From positions 1-13,413 of the forward strand of contig JAIERC010000046.1 of assembly GCA_019747165.1 (NCBI GenBank): a DNA stretch of 13,413 nt, read 5' to 3'. This document shows, one piece after another, positions 6,934 to 13,413 of this stretch. Position numbers and translations under genes: made by a program. Source of the DNA: Sphingomonas sp. GTDB lineage: Bacteria; Pseudomonadota; Alphaproteobacteria; Sphingomonadales; Sphingomonadaceae. Within the stretch, counting starts at the first letter, position 1, and each line of letters begins with the position of its first letter. Below the pieces are notes generated by a model that was not told the origin of the DNA, ran no database searches, and saw only the letters and a list, made by a program, of their open reading frames with translations.

Positions 6934-9660
6934 TTGACCGACGAGACCCTGCTCGCCGACCCCTCTGACGTTACCCCGATCTCGATCGTCGACGAGATGC
7001 GGACGAGTTACCTGAGCTATGCGATGAGCGTCATCGTCGCGCGCGCCTTGCCGGACGTGCGCGACGGGTTGAAGCCCGTTCATCGCCGCATTCTGTATGC
7101 CGCACAGGAAGGCGGCTATGTCGCGGGCCGCGCCTATCGCAAGTCTGCGCGTCTGGTCGGCGACGTGATGGGTAAATACCATCCGCACGGCGACAGTTCG
7201 ATTTATGATGCGCTTGCCCGGATGACGCAGGACTGGTCGCTGCGGCTGCCGCTGATCGATGGTCAGGGCAATTTCGGATCGATGGATCCTGATTCGCCGG
7301 CGGCCATGCGCTATACCGAAGCGCGGCTGGCGCGCGCGGCATCGGCACTACTGGACGATATCGACAAGGATACGGTCGATTTTCAGGACAATTATGACGG
7401 TTCCGAAAGCGAACCGACCGTTCTTCCCGCCCGCTATCCCAACCTGCTGGTCAATGGCGCGGGCGGCATCGCGGTCGGCATGGCGACCAACATTCCGCCG
7501 CACAATCTGGGCGAAGTCATCGATGCCTGTCTGGCGCAGATCGACCGGGCGACATCAGGCGGAGACCCGCTGACAATTGATGAATTGTTTGACATCGTGC
7601 CCGGTCCCGACTTCCCGACCGGCGGCCTGATCCTGGGTCGTACCGGCTGCCGGTCCGCTTATGAGACTGGCCGTGGATCGATTATCGTTCGGTCACGCCA
7701 CATTGTCGAGGAAGGGCGCGGCGACAAGCGGTCGATCGTGCTGACCGAAATCCCGTTCCAGCAGGGCAAGAACGCACTGGTCGAAAAGATCGCCGAAGCC
7801 GTCAAGGACAAGCGGATCGAGGGCGTCAGCGACATTCGCGACGAATCGAACCGGTTGGGCGTGCGCGTGGTGATCGACCTGAAGCGCGACGCCACCCCCG
7901 AAGTGGTCTTGAACCAGTTATGGCGGCACAGCCCCGCGCAATCCAGCTTCCCCGCCAACATGCTCGCGATCCGGGGCGGCCGGCCCGAATTGCTCAACCT
8001 GCGCGATATCATCGACGCGTTCGTCAAGTTCCGCGAAGAAGTCATTACCCGTCGGTCCAAGTTCGAGCTCGCCAAGGCGCGCGACCGGGCGCATCTGTTG
8101 CTCGGCCTTGTCATTGCGGTCACCAACCTTGATGAAGTCGTCCGCATAATCCGTGGGTCATCAAGCCCGGTTGAGGCGCGCAACGCGCTGCTGATGCGCG
8201 AATGGCCGGTGGCTGAGATCGCACCCTATATCCGTCTCGTTGAAGCCGTCGAAGCCGAAGTGTCGGGCGACAGCTATCGCCTGTCGGACCTGCAGGTTCG
8301 GGCCATTCTGGATCTGCGTCTGCACCGGCTGACCGCGCTGGGCCGCGATGAAATCGGCGATGAGCTGAAAACGCTGGCCGATTCGATTGCCGCGCTGCTC
8401 GCGATTCTCGGCGATCGCGCAAAGCTATATTCGGTGATGCGCCAGGAACTGGTTGACGTTCGTGCAGCCTATGCGACGCCGCGCCGCACTGAAATTGCGG
8501 CCGCTGCTGATGGCATAGAAGACGAAGACCTGATCGAGCGCGAGGCGATGGTCGTGACCGTCACCATGCAGGGCTATATCAAGCGCACCACGCTCGACAC
8601 CTTCCGCGCCCAGCGGCGTGGCGGCAAGGGGCGCGCCGGCATGGCGACCAAGGAAGAAGATGTCGTCACCAACCTGTTTGTGACGAGCACCCACACACCG
8701 GTGTTGTTCTTTTCCACCGCCGGCAAGGTCTATCGCATGAAGGTCTGGCGCCTGCCCGAAGGCGGCCCGGCCACGCGTGGTCGTCCGATGATCAACCTGT
8801 TGCCGCTGGCCGAAGGCGAAACCATTTCTACCGTGTTGCCGCTGCCCGAAGATGAAACCGAATGGGGCAAGCTTCACGTCATGTTCGCGACCGCGAAAGG
8901 GAGCGTGCGCCGCAATTCGATGGACGCGTTCACCAATGTGCCCAGCAACGGCAAGATTGCGATGAAGTTCGACGGCGATGACGCTGACGACCGGTTGATC
9001 GGCGTCGCGCTGCTCGACGAGGCGGATGATGTGCTGCTCGCGACGCGGCAGGGCAAGGCAATCCGCTTTGCCGGTGATGATGTCCGCGAATTCCAGAGCC
9101 GCAATTCAACCGGCGTGCGCGGCATGTCGCTGAAAGATGGTGACGAGGTTATCTCATTGTCGATCCTCCACCGCGTCGGCGCAACGCCCGACGAGCGCGA
9201 GGATTATCTGCGGTTCGCGCCGTGGAAGCCCGACCGCGACGGCGAACCCGCCATGCCCGCCGAGCGTTTCGCCGAATTGCAGTCGCGCGAACAATTTATT
9301 CTGACGGTGTGCGCCAATGGCTATGGCAAGATCAGCTCGGCCTATGATTATCGTCGCACCGGTCGTGGTGGCCAGGGCATCACCAACATTGACAATATCG
9401 GCCGCAACGGACCGGTGGTCGCCAGCTTCCCCACCACCCCCGCCGAGCAACTGATGCTCGTCACCGATCAGGCCAAGCTGATCCGCATGCCGCTTGATTC
9501 GATGCGCGTGATCGGGCGGAATTCCGCCGGAGTGCGGCTGTTCGATGTCGCCGATAACGAACATGTCGTCAGCGCTGCGCTGATTGGCGACAGCGATGAT
9601 GAGGAAGAAGAAGATGGGACGGCTGACGTGCCACCAATGACGCCAGTGGCGGAAGCCTAA
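6934..9660 (+). CDS. gyrA: DNA gyrase subunit A
   Basis: This is the breakage-reunion subunit of the type II topoisomerase that introduces negative supercoils, working as A2B2 with GyrB in the cytoplasm. The 908-residue chain has the N-terminal winged-helix/tower domain with DVRDGLKPVHRR near 41, YHPHGDSSIYD at 82-92 (quinolone-determining region) and catalytic Tyr127 in AAMRYTEARL. The C-terminal beta-pinwheel carries the GyrA box QRRGGKG at 560-566, which marks it as gyrase and not topoisomerase IV (ParC). A highly acidic tail, DSDDEEEED, closes the protein. Ser88 and Asp92, equivalent to E. coli Ser83 and Asp87, are the quinolone-sensitive residues. The start must be TTG at 6934, because an in-frame stop TGA lies at 6928-6930 and the first ATG (6997) would remove the conserved TPISIVDE arm. 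The 3' end overlaps the parE stop codon on the other strand. Confidence 0.98.
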   Translation: MTDETLLADPSDVTPISIVDEMRTSYLSYAMSVIVARALPDVRDGLKPVHRRILYAAQEGGYVAGRAYRKSARLVGDVMGKYHPHGDSSIYDALARMTQDWSLRLPLIDGQGNFGSMDPDSPAAMRYTEARLARAASALLDDIDKDTVDFQDNYDGSESEPTVLPARYPNLLVNGAGGIAVGMATNIPPHNLGEVIDACLAQIDRATSGGDPLTIDELFDIVPGPDFPTGGLILGRTGCRSAYETGRGSIIVRSRHIVEEGRGDKRSIVLTEIPFQQGKNALVEKIAEAVKDKRIEGVSDIRDESNRLGVRVVIDLKRDATPEVVLNQLWRHSPAQSSFPANMLAIRGGRPELLNLRDIIDAFVKFREEVITRRSKFELAKARDRAHLLLGLVIAVTNLDEVVRIIRGSSSPVEARNALLMREWPVAEIAPYIRLVEAVEAEVSGDSYRLSDLQVRAILDLRLHRLTALGRDEIGDELKTLADSIAALLAILGDRAKLYSVMRQELVDVRAAYATPRRTEIAAAADGIEDEDLIEREAMVVTVTMQGYIKRTTLDTFRAQRRGGKGRAGMATKEEDVVTNLFVTSTHTPVLFFSTAGKVYRMKVWRLPEGGPATRGRPMINLLPLAEGETISTVLPLPEDETEWGKLHVMFATAKGSVRRNSMDAFTNVPSNGKIAMKFDGDDADDRLIGVALLDEADDVLLATRQGKAIRFAGDDVREFQSRNSTGVRGMSLKDGDEVISLSILHRVGATPDEREDYLRFAPWKPDRDGEPAMPAERFAELQSREQFILTVCANGYGKISSAYDYRRTGRGGQGITNIDNIGRNGPVVASFPTTPAEQLMLVTDQAKLIRMPLDSMRVIGRNSAGVRLFDVADNEHVVSAALIGDSDDEEEEDGTADVPPMTPVAEA

Positions 9661-9959
9661 TCGTCAGAATCGAAATGCGCAGATACGTCCAATCGCTCAT
9701 GAAGAATCCGAACAACGTCGATGCCGTCCTCAGCGAGTAGGAAATAGATCAGGTGCGACCCTGCCTTCGCTCGTCGCAAGCCGGGATAGATAGGGTCGCA
9801 TCGGGACGCGCCCGGCCCGGTCAAGCGCAGGTTATTCATTTTCGCGACAAGACGGCAAGCATAGTCATCAGCCCTGGCGCGACCCCATTGCTCAGCCGAA
9901 TAGTCCCAGATGTGGCCCAGATCTGTCCGCGTCTGCGAGCGGAGCAACAGGCGCCACAT
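9657..9959 (-). CDS. parE: ParE-family toxin of a type II toxin-antitoxin system
   Basis: The 100-residue protein matches the RelE/ParE fold. It has an N-terminal helix pair (LRSQTRTDLGHIWDYSAEQWG, with the usual D-L-xx-I-W-xY pattern), then GxRRAKAGSHLIYFL and the C-terminal strand VVRILHERLDVSAH that characterises ParE1-type toxins. It lacks the RelE mRNA-cleavage residue set, as expected for ParE. Known ParE toxins (RK2, Vibrio ParE2) poison DNA gyrase; the target here is inferred. The ATG overlaps the antitoxin stop as TAATG, so the two are translationally coupled. The TAG stop overlaps the TAA of gyrA on the opposite strand by three bases, with no terminator between them. The C-terminus ends in a DSDD run. 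Confidence 0.9.
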   Translation of the reverse strand: MWRLLLRSQTRTDLGHIWDYSAEQWGRARADDYACRLVAKMNNLRLTGPGASRCDPIYPGLRRAKAGSHLIYFLLAEDGIDVVRILHERLDVSAHFDSDD

Positions 9960-10210
9960 TATCCGGCGGCGGCCTTTGCATGCATCTCGCCAAGGAAGTC
10001 ATCAAGGTCGAACGGCACGGGCGGGCCGCTATCGATCCCTTCCTTAATCGCCGCGCGCAGCCGCTCAAACTGCGCCTCCTCCGCTTCCAGCAGCCTTAGG
10101 CCCGCGCGAACGACGTCGCTGGTTGACCCATAGCGCCCGCTCGCCACTTGCCGTTCGGCAAAGACGATGAAATGGTCGCTGAGCGTGACCGACGTATTTT
10201 TTGACGCCAT
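9959..10210 (-). CDS. parD: ParD-family antitoxin (ribbon-helix-helix)
   Basis: The 83-residue protein opens with MASKNTSVTLSDHF and RYGSTSDVVRAGLRLLE, the hallmark of the CopG/ParD ribbon-helix-helix DNA-binding domain. The acidic C-terminal tail after residue 55 (DSGPPVPFDLDDFLGEM) is the part that usually wraps and neutralises ParE. It lies directly upstream of parE with a 1-base TAATG overlap. GGAG at 10219-10222 is the ribosome binding site, eight bases from the ATG. A dyad at 10230-10246 in its leader is the likely autoregulatory operator for the ParD or ParDE complex. The match to the ParD1 type is strong. Confidence 0.93.
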   Translation of the reverse strand: MASKNTSVTLSDHFIVFAERQVASGRYGSTSDVVRAGLRLLEAEEAQFERLRAAIKEGIDSGPPVPFDLDDFLGEMHAKAAAG

Positions 10211-10229
10211 TCCCGCAACTCCAATTCAA

Positions 10230-10246
10230 ATACCAGTAATTGGTAT
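10230..10246. promoter_or_regulatory. Inverted-repeat operator of parDE (candidate)
   Basis: A perfect dyad ATACCA-N5-TGGTAT lies 20 bases upstream of parD and 30 bases upstream of the divergent DUF952 gene. Ribbon-helix-helix antitoxins bind short inverted repeats of this kind. A weak minus-strand promoter (CTGAAG, 17-base spacer, GGTATT) would have its -10 inside the dyad. The same complex could thus also affect the rightward gene. Confidence 0.6.
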
Positions 10247-10275
10247 CACGTCTTCAGCCGTCGAGGAAGCATGCA

Positions 10276-10629
10276 ATGACCTATCGCCCTGCCATCGCCT
10301 ATAAAGTACTGACCGCTGAGCAATGGGCATCATTCGAGACAGCAGGCAGCTTCACCGGCGCCCCGATCGACCTGGCGGACGGCTATATCCATCTATCCAC
10401 GCACGCGCAGTTGACCGAAACAGTCGACAAACACTTCGCCGGGCAGCACGACCTGTGGGTCGCCGCGGTTGATCTGGAGGCGCTGGGCGATGCGGTGACA
10501 TGGGAAGAATCGCGCGGCGGGCAATTATTCCCGCACATCTATGCGGCACTGCCGCTTTCGGTGGTGGTGGCCTACGGGCCGCTTGTACGTGACGATGCGG
10601 GTCAGGTCAGGCTGCCGGTCAGGGGGTAG
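10276..10629 (+). CDS. DUF952 family protein
   Basis: The 117-residue protein has the DUF952 (PF06108) signature: YKVLTAEQWASF near the start, LADGYIHLSTHAQL at 33-46, KHFAGQHDLWVAAVD at 52-66 and WEESRGGQLFPHIYAALPL at 76-94. The reaction is not known; the conserved His and Glu hint at a small enzyme or ligand-binding fold. The ATG at 10276 is preceded by GAGGAAG at 10263-10269. An in-frame ATG at 10240 is inside the parDE operator and adds a non-conserved tail, so it is not favoured. The gene diverges from parD and ends four bases from the convergent ATPase stop, with no terminator between. No functional link to its neighbours is evident. Confidence 0.88.
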   Translation: MTYRPAIAYKVLTAEQWASFETAGSFTGAPIDLADGYIHLSTHAQLTETVDKHFAGQHDLWVAAVDLEALGDAVTWEESRGGQLFPHIYAALPLSVVVAYGPLVRDDAGQVRLPVRG

Positions 10630-10633
10630 GATT

Positions 10634-11785
10634 TCAGCGCGTTGGCCAGACCCAGCGAGGGGTAGGTTGATCGCTTTGTATATGCGTTTCGCCCAGTTGT
10701 TTGTCGAGCACGACAGAAACGGTCGACGCGTGGCCTGCGAGCGCCTCGACCAAATTGTGGGCATGCGAGACAACGATGATCTGGCATTGCGCGGCGGCTG
10801 CGGTGATCAACCGCGCGAGTGGCTGTAGCAAATCGGGGTGAAGGCTCGCCTCCGGTTCGTTGAGGATCATCAGCTCGGGCGGTCTCGGCGATAGCAATGC
10901 AGCCACGAGCAGCAAATAGCGCAAAGTCCCATCTGACAATTCGCTGCCGCGCATCGGGCGTAACAGGCCATGCTGGCGCATGTCGATTTCAAACGCATCG
11001 CCGATACTCACACTCGCACCGTCGAATGCGTCGGCGACGGCTTGCGCCAGGGCATCACCGTCCCCGATTTCGATAATTGTCTGAATGGCAGCGCCAATAT
11101 CGGCGCCATCGCTGGCCAGAACAGGGGTGAACGTTCCAACCTGCGGCCGTCGCGCAGGGGCCTCGCGATCGGTGCGCAGCTGATCGTAAAATCGCCACCC
11201 CCGCATTCTTTCGCGCAGGATCAACAACTCGAGGCCATCGACCGAGTCAGCACAATAGGACATCATGCTGTCAAATCCTGATAACTCGCCAAGGGTGGCG
11301 CGCCATTCCCCGTTTTGCTCATTACGAACCCGGGCCATCAGGCCGCGGCGCTCTGCCACTAGCGTCGCCGGGCGAAGGACGGCACCGTTCCAGACCGCCT
11401 CGGCCTTGATTTCAGGATCCAGCTTGAAATGGGAGCGCGACGGTGAAGGCATGCCAAGGTCAATGGCATACCCCAAACCATCGCCTGAAAATCCCAGCTT
11501 GAGGCTCACAGGTCCGGAACGAACAGTGCCTTGTACCGGATGCAATCCATCCTTCATGGCACGGCTGAACCTTTCGGGCCCGGCCCAAAGCGTCGATGAT
11601 AATCCGCCTTCAGCCGCCAATGATCCAACCACGCGGCCCTGCGCGACATCCGACAGCAGCCGCAGCGAGCGGTACAGGCTGGATTTGCCGCTGCCATTTG
11701 CGCCGGTAATCACCGTAATGTCGCCCAGCGCCAGGGTAACGTCGCGCAGAGATCGATATCCAGAAATCGCTATCGTATTGATCAT
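10634..11785 (-). CDS. RecF/SMC-like AAA ATPase (AAA_21/COG4637-like)
   Basis: The 383-residue protein is a complete ABC-type ATPase head. It has an INTIAISGYRSLRD start strand as in RecF-like proteins, Walker A GANGSGKS at 28-35, a signature-like LSDGTLRY at 283-290, Walker B PELMILNEPEASLHP at 303-317 and an H-loop VVSHAHNLVEAL at 338-349. The usual Asp before the Walker B glutamate is Asn309, which I recall as common in COG4637-type proteins. No TOPRIM or nuclease domain follows, unlike OLD proteins, and no coiled coil is clear. The function is unknown; roles in DNA processing or defence are guesses. I prefer ATG 11785 over an upstream TTG at 11812 because the conserved part starts there. 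It lies 31 bases after the lysoplasmalogenase homologue, probably in the same transcript. Confidence 0.83.
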   Translation of the reverse strand: MINTIAISGYRSLRDVTLALGDITVITGANGSGKSSLYRSLRLLSDVAQGRVVGSLAAEGGLSSTLWAGPERFSRAMKDGLHPVQGTVRSGPVSLKLGFSGDGLGYAIDLGMPSPSRSHFKLDPEIKAEAVWNGAVLRPATLVAERRGLMARVRNEQNGEWRATLGELSGFDSMMSYCADSVDGLELLILRERMRGWRFYDQLRTDREAPARRPQVGTFTPVLASDGADIGAAIQTIIEIGDGDALAQAVADAFDGASVSIGDAFEIDMRQHGLLRPMRGSELSDGTLRYLLLVAALLSPRPPELMILNEPEASLHPDLLQPLARLITAAAAQCQIIVVSHAHNLVEALAGHASTVSVVLDKQLGETHIQSDQPTPRWVWPTR

Positions 11786-11816
11786 TCGATGAAACTTGCC
11801 ATGATAAGCCAATGTG

Positions 11817-12503
11817 TCACAAGCGTTTTTTGGCGATCGCTCCTACCACGCCGTCCGCAATCAACACCTGCCCCGCAAAATAAAGCGGCCAGATCAGCAG
11901 GGTCGGCAGCCACGATCCGGCGAGCGGCCCAAGACGCGCAAAGATCAGCAAGTCGCTGACCGCAAACAGCAGCGCGCCCTTTGACACAAGGCTGCGCGGG
12001 AAACTGCTGAGCCATGCGCTTGCCGCCATGGCCCCCAGCCCGACGGCGTAGAGCGCGATACCCGCCGCGGCGGCGCGGTCGGCGGGAAACTGAAAGGCAA
12101 GGACGGGGATGATGATCAGGCGCCCAAGCGCAATCGGCGCAGCCTTTGCCCAGGGTTCATCGCGGCGGTGACGCAGATAGAGGATGATCGCCAACACATG
12201 TCCGGTCAGAAATGCCAATGCCCCCGCCGTCAGCCCCACCGCATCGATCAGGACATCGCCCAGCGCGCCAAGGGCCATGACGGCGGTAATCCACCATCCG
12301 TCCAGCCCGCGCGCCCGGCTTGCGGCCCAAAGCGCGAGCAGCCCCACGCCCGCCCCCTTCCACGCAACCAGCAAGGGGCCATGCGGCAACAGCCAGTCCG
12401 CAGGCAGATAGGTCGTGCCCGCGACCAGCGCGGCGATGAACAATGGACCGCGCTGATAGGATTTGGAAACTGGTGATCCGCGCCGTTGCGCGGCATCGCT
12501 CAT
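11817..12503 (-). CDS. YhhN/TMEM86 family membrane protein (lysoplasmalogenase-like)
   Basis: The 228-residue protein is strongly hydrophobic with about eight predicted membrane helices, for example PLFIAALVAGTTYLPADWLL near 20-39, LLALWAASRAR, WWITAVMALGALGDVLID near 70-87 and GHVLAIILYLRHRRDEPWAKA near 101-121. GALGDVLID and FAVSDLLIFARL keep the two conserved acidic patches (GDxxL and SDxxI/LA) of the YhhN family, thought to be catalytic in lysoplasmalogenases that cleave the vinyl-ether bond of lysoplasmalogens. The bacterial substrate is uncertain. The start ATG overlaps the stop of the upstream AIM24-family gene as ATGA, so translation is coupled. It ends KKRL and is followed by the ATPase. 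Confidence 0.85.
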   Translation of the reverse strand: MSDAAQRRGSPVSKSYQRGPLFIAALVAGTTYLPADWLLPHGPLLVAWKGAGVGLLALWAASRARGLDGWWITAVMALGALGDVLIDAVGLTAGALAFLTGHVLAIILYLRHRRDEPWAKAAPIALGRLIIIPVLAFQFPADRAAAAGIALYAVGLGAMAASAWLSSFPRSLVSKGALLFAVSDLLIFARLGPLAGSWLPTLLIWPLYFAGQVLIADGVVGAIAKKRL

Positions 12504-13339
12504 TCGTTGCCGCCGATAAAATCTCCAAGCCCGCCCAGCAACGATCCTTCCCCGCGATTCTGCCCGCCGCGCGGCCCGGCGACCGCGATTACCCGACCCG
12601 CGAGACGGGCAAACGGCAGCGACTGGATCCAGACCTTGCCCGGCCCCCGCAGCCGCGCAAAAAACAGCCCTTCGCCACCGAACAAAATGCTGCGGACGCC
12701 GCGCACCATCTCCAGATCAAATTCAACGCTGGGGGTGAAGGCGGCAAGGCAGCCCGTGTCCACATGCAGAACCTCTCCCGGCGCCAGGGTGCGTTCGACG
12801 ACGGTGCCCCCCATCTGGACAAACACCCAGCCATCGCCGTCCAGCTTCTGCATGATGAAGCCTTCGCCCCCGAACAGCCCGGTCATCACGCGGCGCTGAA
12901 ACGCGATGCCCACCGAAACGCCCTTGGCCGCCGCCAGAAACGCGTCTTTCTGGCAAATCAGCGTGCCGCCATAGTCCGACAATTTCAGCGGCAGGATGGC
13001 CCCCGGCGTTGGCGCGGCAAACGCGACGCGGGCCTTGCCCGAACCGGTATGCGTAAACACCGTCATGAACAGGCTTTCACCGGTCAGCAGCCGCTTGCCC
13101 GCGCCCAACAGCGCATCCATGAACCCACCGCCGGTTGCGCCCTTCGATCCGTCACCGAATACGGTCGCCATCTCGATCGTTGCATCCTTCCAGACAAAGG
13201 CACCCGCTTCGGCGACCGCGCTTTCGCCGGGATCAAGCTCAATCTCGACAAACTGAAGCTCCTGCCCCTTGATTTCGAAATCAATATCATCGGCGACGCC
13301 CGATTGGCGGTGATGCTGCCAGGGACTGGGATTGGCCAT
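12500..13339 (-). CDS. TIGR00266/AIM24 family protein
   Basis: The 279-residue protein has the repeated beta-sheet pattern of the AIM24 family (TIGR00266): VEIELDPGESAVAEAGAFVWKD at 31-52, GESLFMTVFTHTGSGKARVAFAAPTPG at 87-113, and two FGGEG segments (156-160 and 220-224) before FIMQKL and FFARL. It ends in a Gly-rich tail, GGLGDFIGGNE. The family name comes from a yeast mitochondrial protein needed for inner-membrane organisation; the bacterial function is unknown. ATG 13339 has GGAG at 13349-13352, nine bases upstream. An ATG at 13354 is also in frame but would overlap that site. The stop overlaps the start of the YhhN gene by four bases, so the two are co-expressed. Confidence 0.9.
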   Translation of the reverse strand: MANPSPWQHHRQSGVADDIDFEIKGQELQFVEIELDPGESAVAEAGAFVWKDATIEMATVFGDGSKGATGGGFMDALLGAGKRLLTGESLFMTVFTHTGSGKARVAFAAPTPGAILPLKLSDYGGTLICQKDAFLAAAKGVSVGIAFQRRVMTGLFGGEGFIMQKLDGDGWVFVQMGGTVVERTLAPGEVLHVDTGCLAAFTPSVEFDLEMVRGVRSILFGGEGLFFARLRGPGKVWIQSLPFARLAGRVIAVAGPRGGQNRGEGSLLGGLGDFIGGNE

Positions 13340-13372
13340 TGAAACGCGCTCCATGCTGATCCGTACCAGCCG

Positions 13373-13401
13373 ACTATAGCACCTCAATTTCGGGCCGCCA
13401 G
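13373..13401 (-). promoter_or_regulatory. Possible promoter of the AIM24-YhhN-ATPase cluster
   Basis: On the minus strand TATAGT (13378-13373) is preceded by CTGGCG (13401-13396) with a 17-base spacer. The -10 is good and the -35 is weak (three of six). Transcription would begin near 13366, about 27 bases before the ATG at 13339. The window ends just upstream, so other elements cannot be excluded. Confidence 0.35.
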
Positions 13402-13413
13402 CGATCCGCTGCA

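Noticed and set aside
7174..7210. Quinolone-resistance mutation in gyrA
   Set aside because: The residues equivalent to E. coli Ser83 and Asp87 are the sensitive Ser and Asp.
10240..10275. N-terminal extension of the DUF952 protein from 10240
   Set aside because: It lies in the operator dyad and has no ribosome binding site; 10276 has GAGGAAG at the correct distance.
11782..12015. Minus-strand frame ending MASFIE that overlaps the ATPase start
   Set aside because: It is an out-of-frame shadow of the YhhN gene; only its last six codons extend past that gene and no ribosome binding site is evident.

Overview
The window is about 13.4 kb of high-GC chromosomal DNA with the gene content and codon use of an alphaproteobacterium. 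The sphingomonad group (Sphingomonadales) is the most likely source, judging from the look of the GyrA, the ParD1/ParE1-type toxin-antitoxin pair, the WalW-like deacetylase and the TIGR00266 protein. This placement is from memory of the families, not from a search. Most of the window reads as ordinary core chromosome. The left edge may touch an accessory region.

Layout from left to right. Bases 2-562 (+) hold the C-terminal part of an unrecognised protein. A minus-strand tRNA with anticodon CAT (probably tRNA-Ile2) lies at 725-800. A two-gene minus-strand unit follows: a PAS/histidine-kinase-like protein (1883-3781) and, one base after its stop, a WalW-like polysaccharide deacetylase (844-1881). 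Divergent from the kinase is an Lrp/AsnC regulator (3966-4436, +). Its 3' end runs into an 18-bp tandem repeat and a strong bidirectional hairpin shared with the convergent gene for a secreted, TPR-like protein (4549-5880, -). A 224-bp spacer leads to a short-chain dehydrogenase (6105-6803, +) and gyrA (6934-9660, +).

The parDE toxin-antitoxin operon (9657-10210, -) abuts gyrA tail to tail with overlapping stop codons. The intergenic region upstream of parD carries a perfect dyad that is probably its operator, and beyond it a DUF952 gene reads rightward (10276-10629). The right end is a minus-strand cluster: TIGR00266/AIM24-family protein (12500-13339), YhhN-type lysoplasmalogenase homologue (11817-12503, coupled by an ATGA overlap) and an RecF/SMC-like ATPase (10634-11785).

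No wholly new multi-gene system is obvious. The points most worth a second look are the gyrase-poison-type toxin overlapping the end of gyrA, a histidine kinase with an intact H-box but an eroded ATP-binding domain and a near-consensus CtrA site upstream, the GANTC-bearing 18-bp repeats across the lrp stop codon, and the frequent use of non-ATG starts, including TTG for gyrA. No stretch longer than 300 bases lacks a gene. The larger gaps (563-724, 3782-3965, 5878-6104, 6804-6933) are described in the entries.
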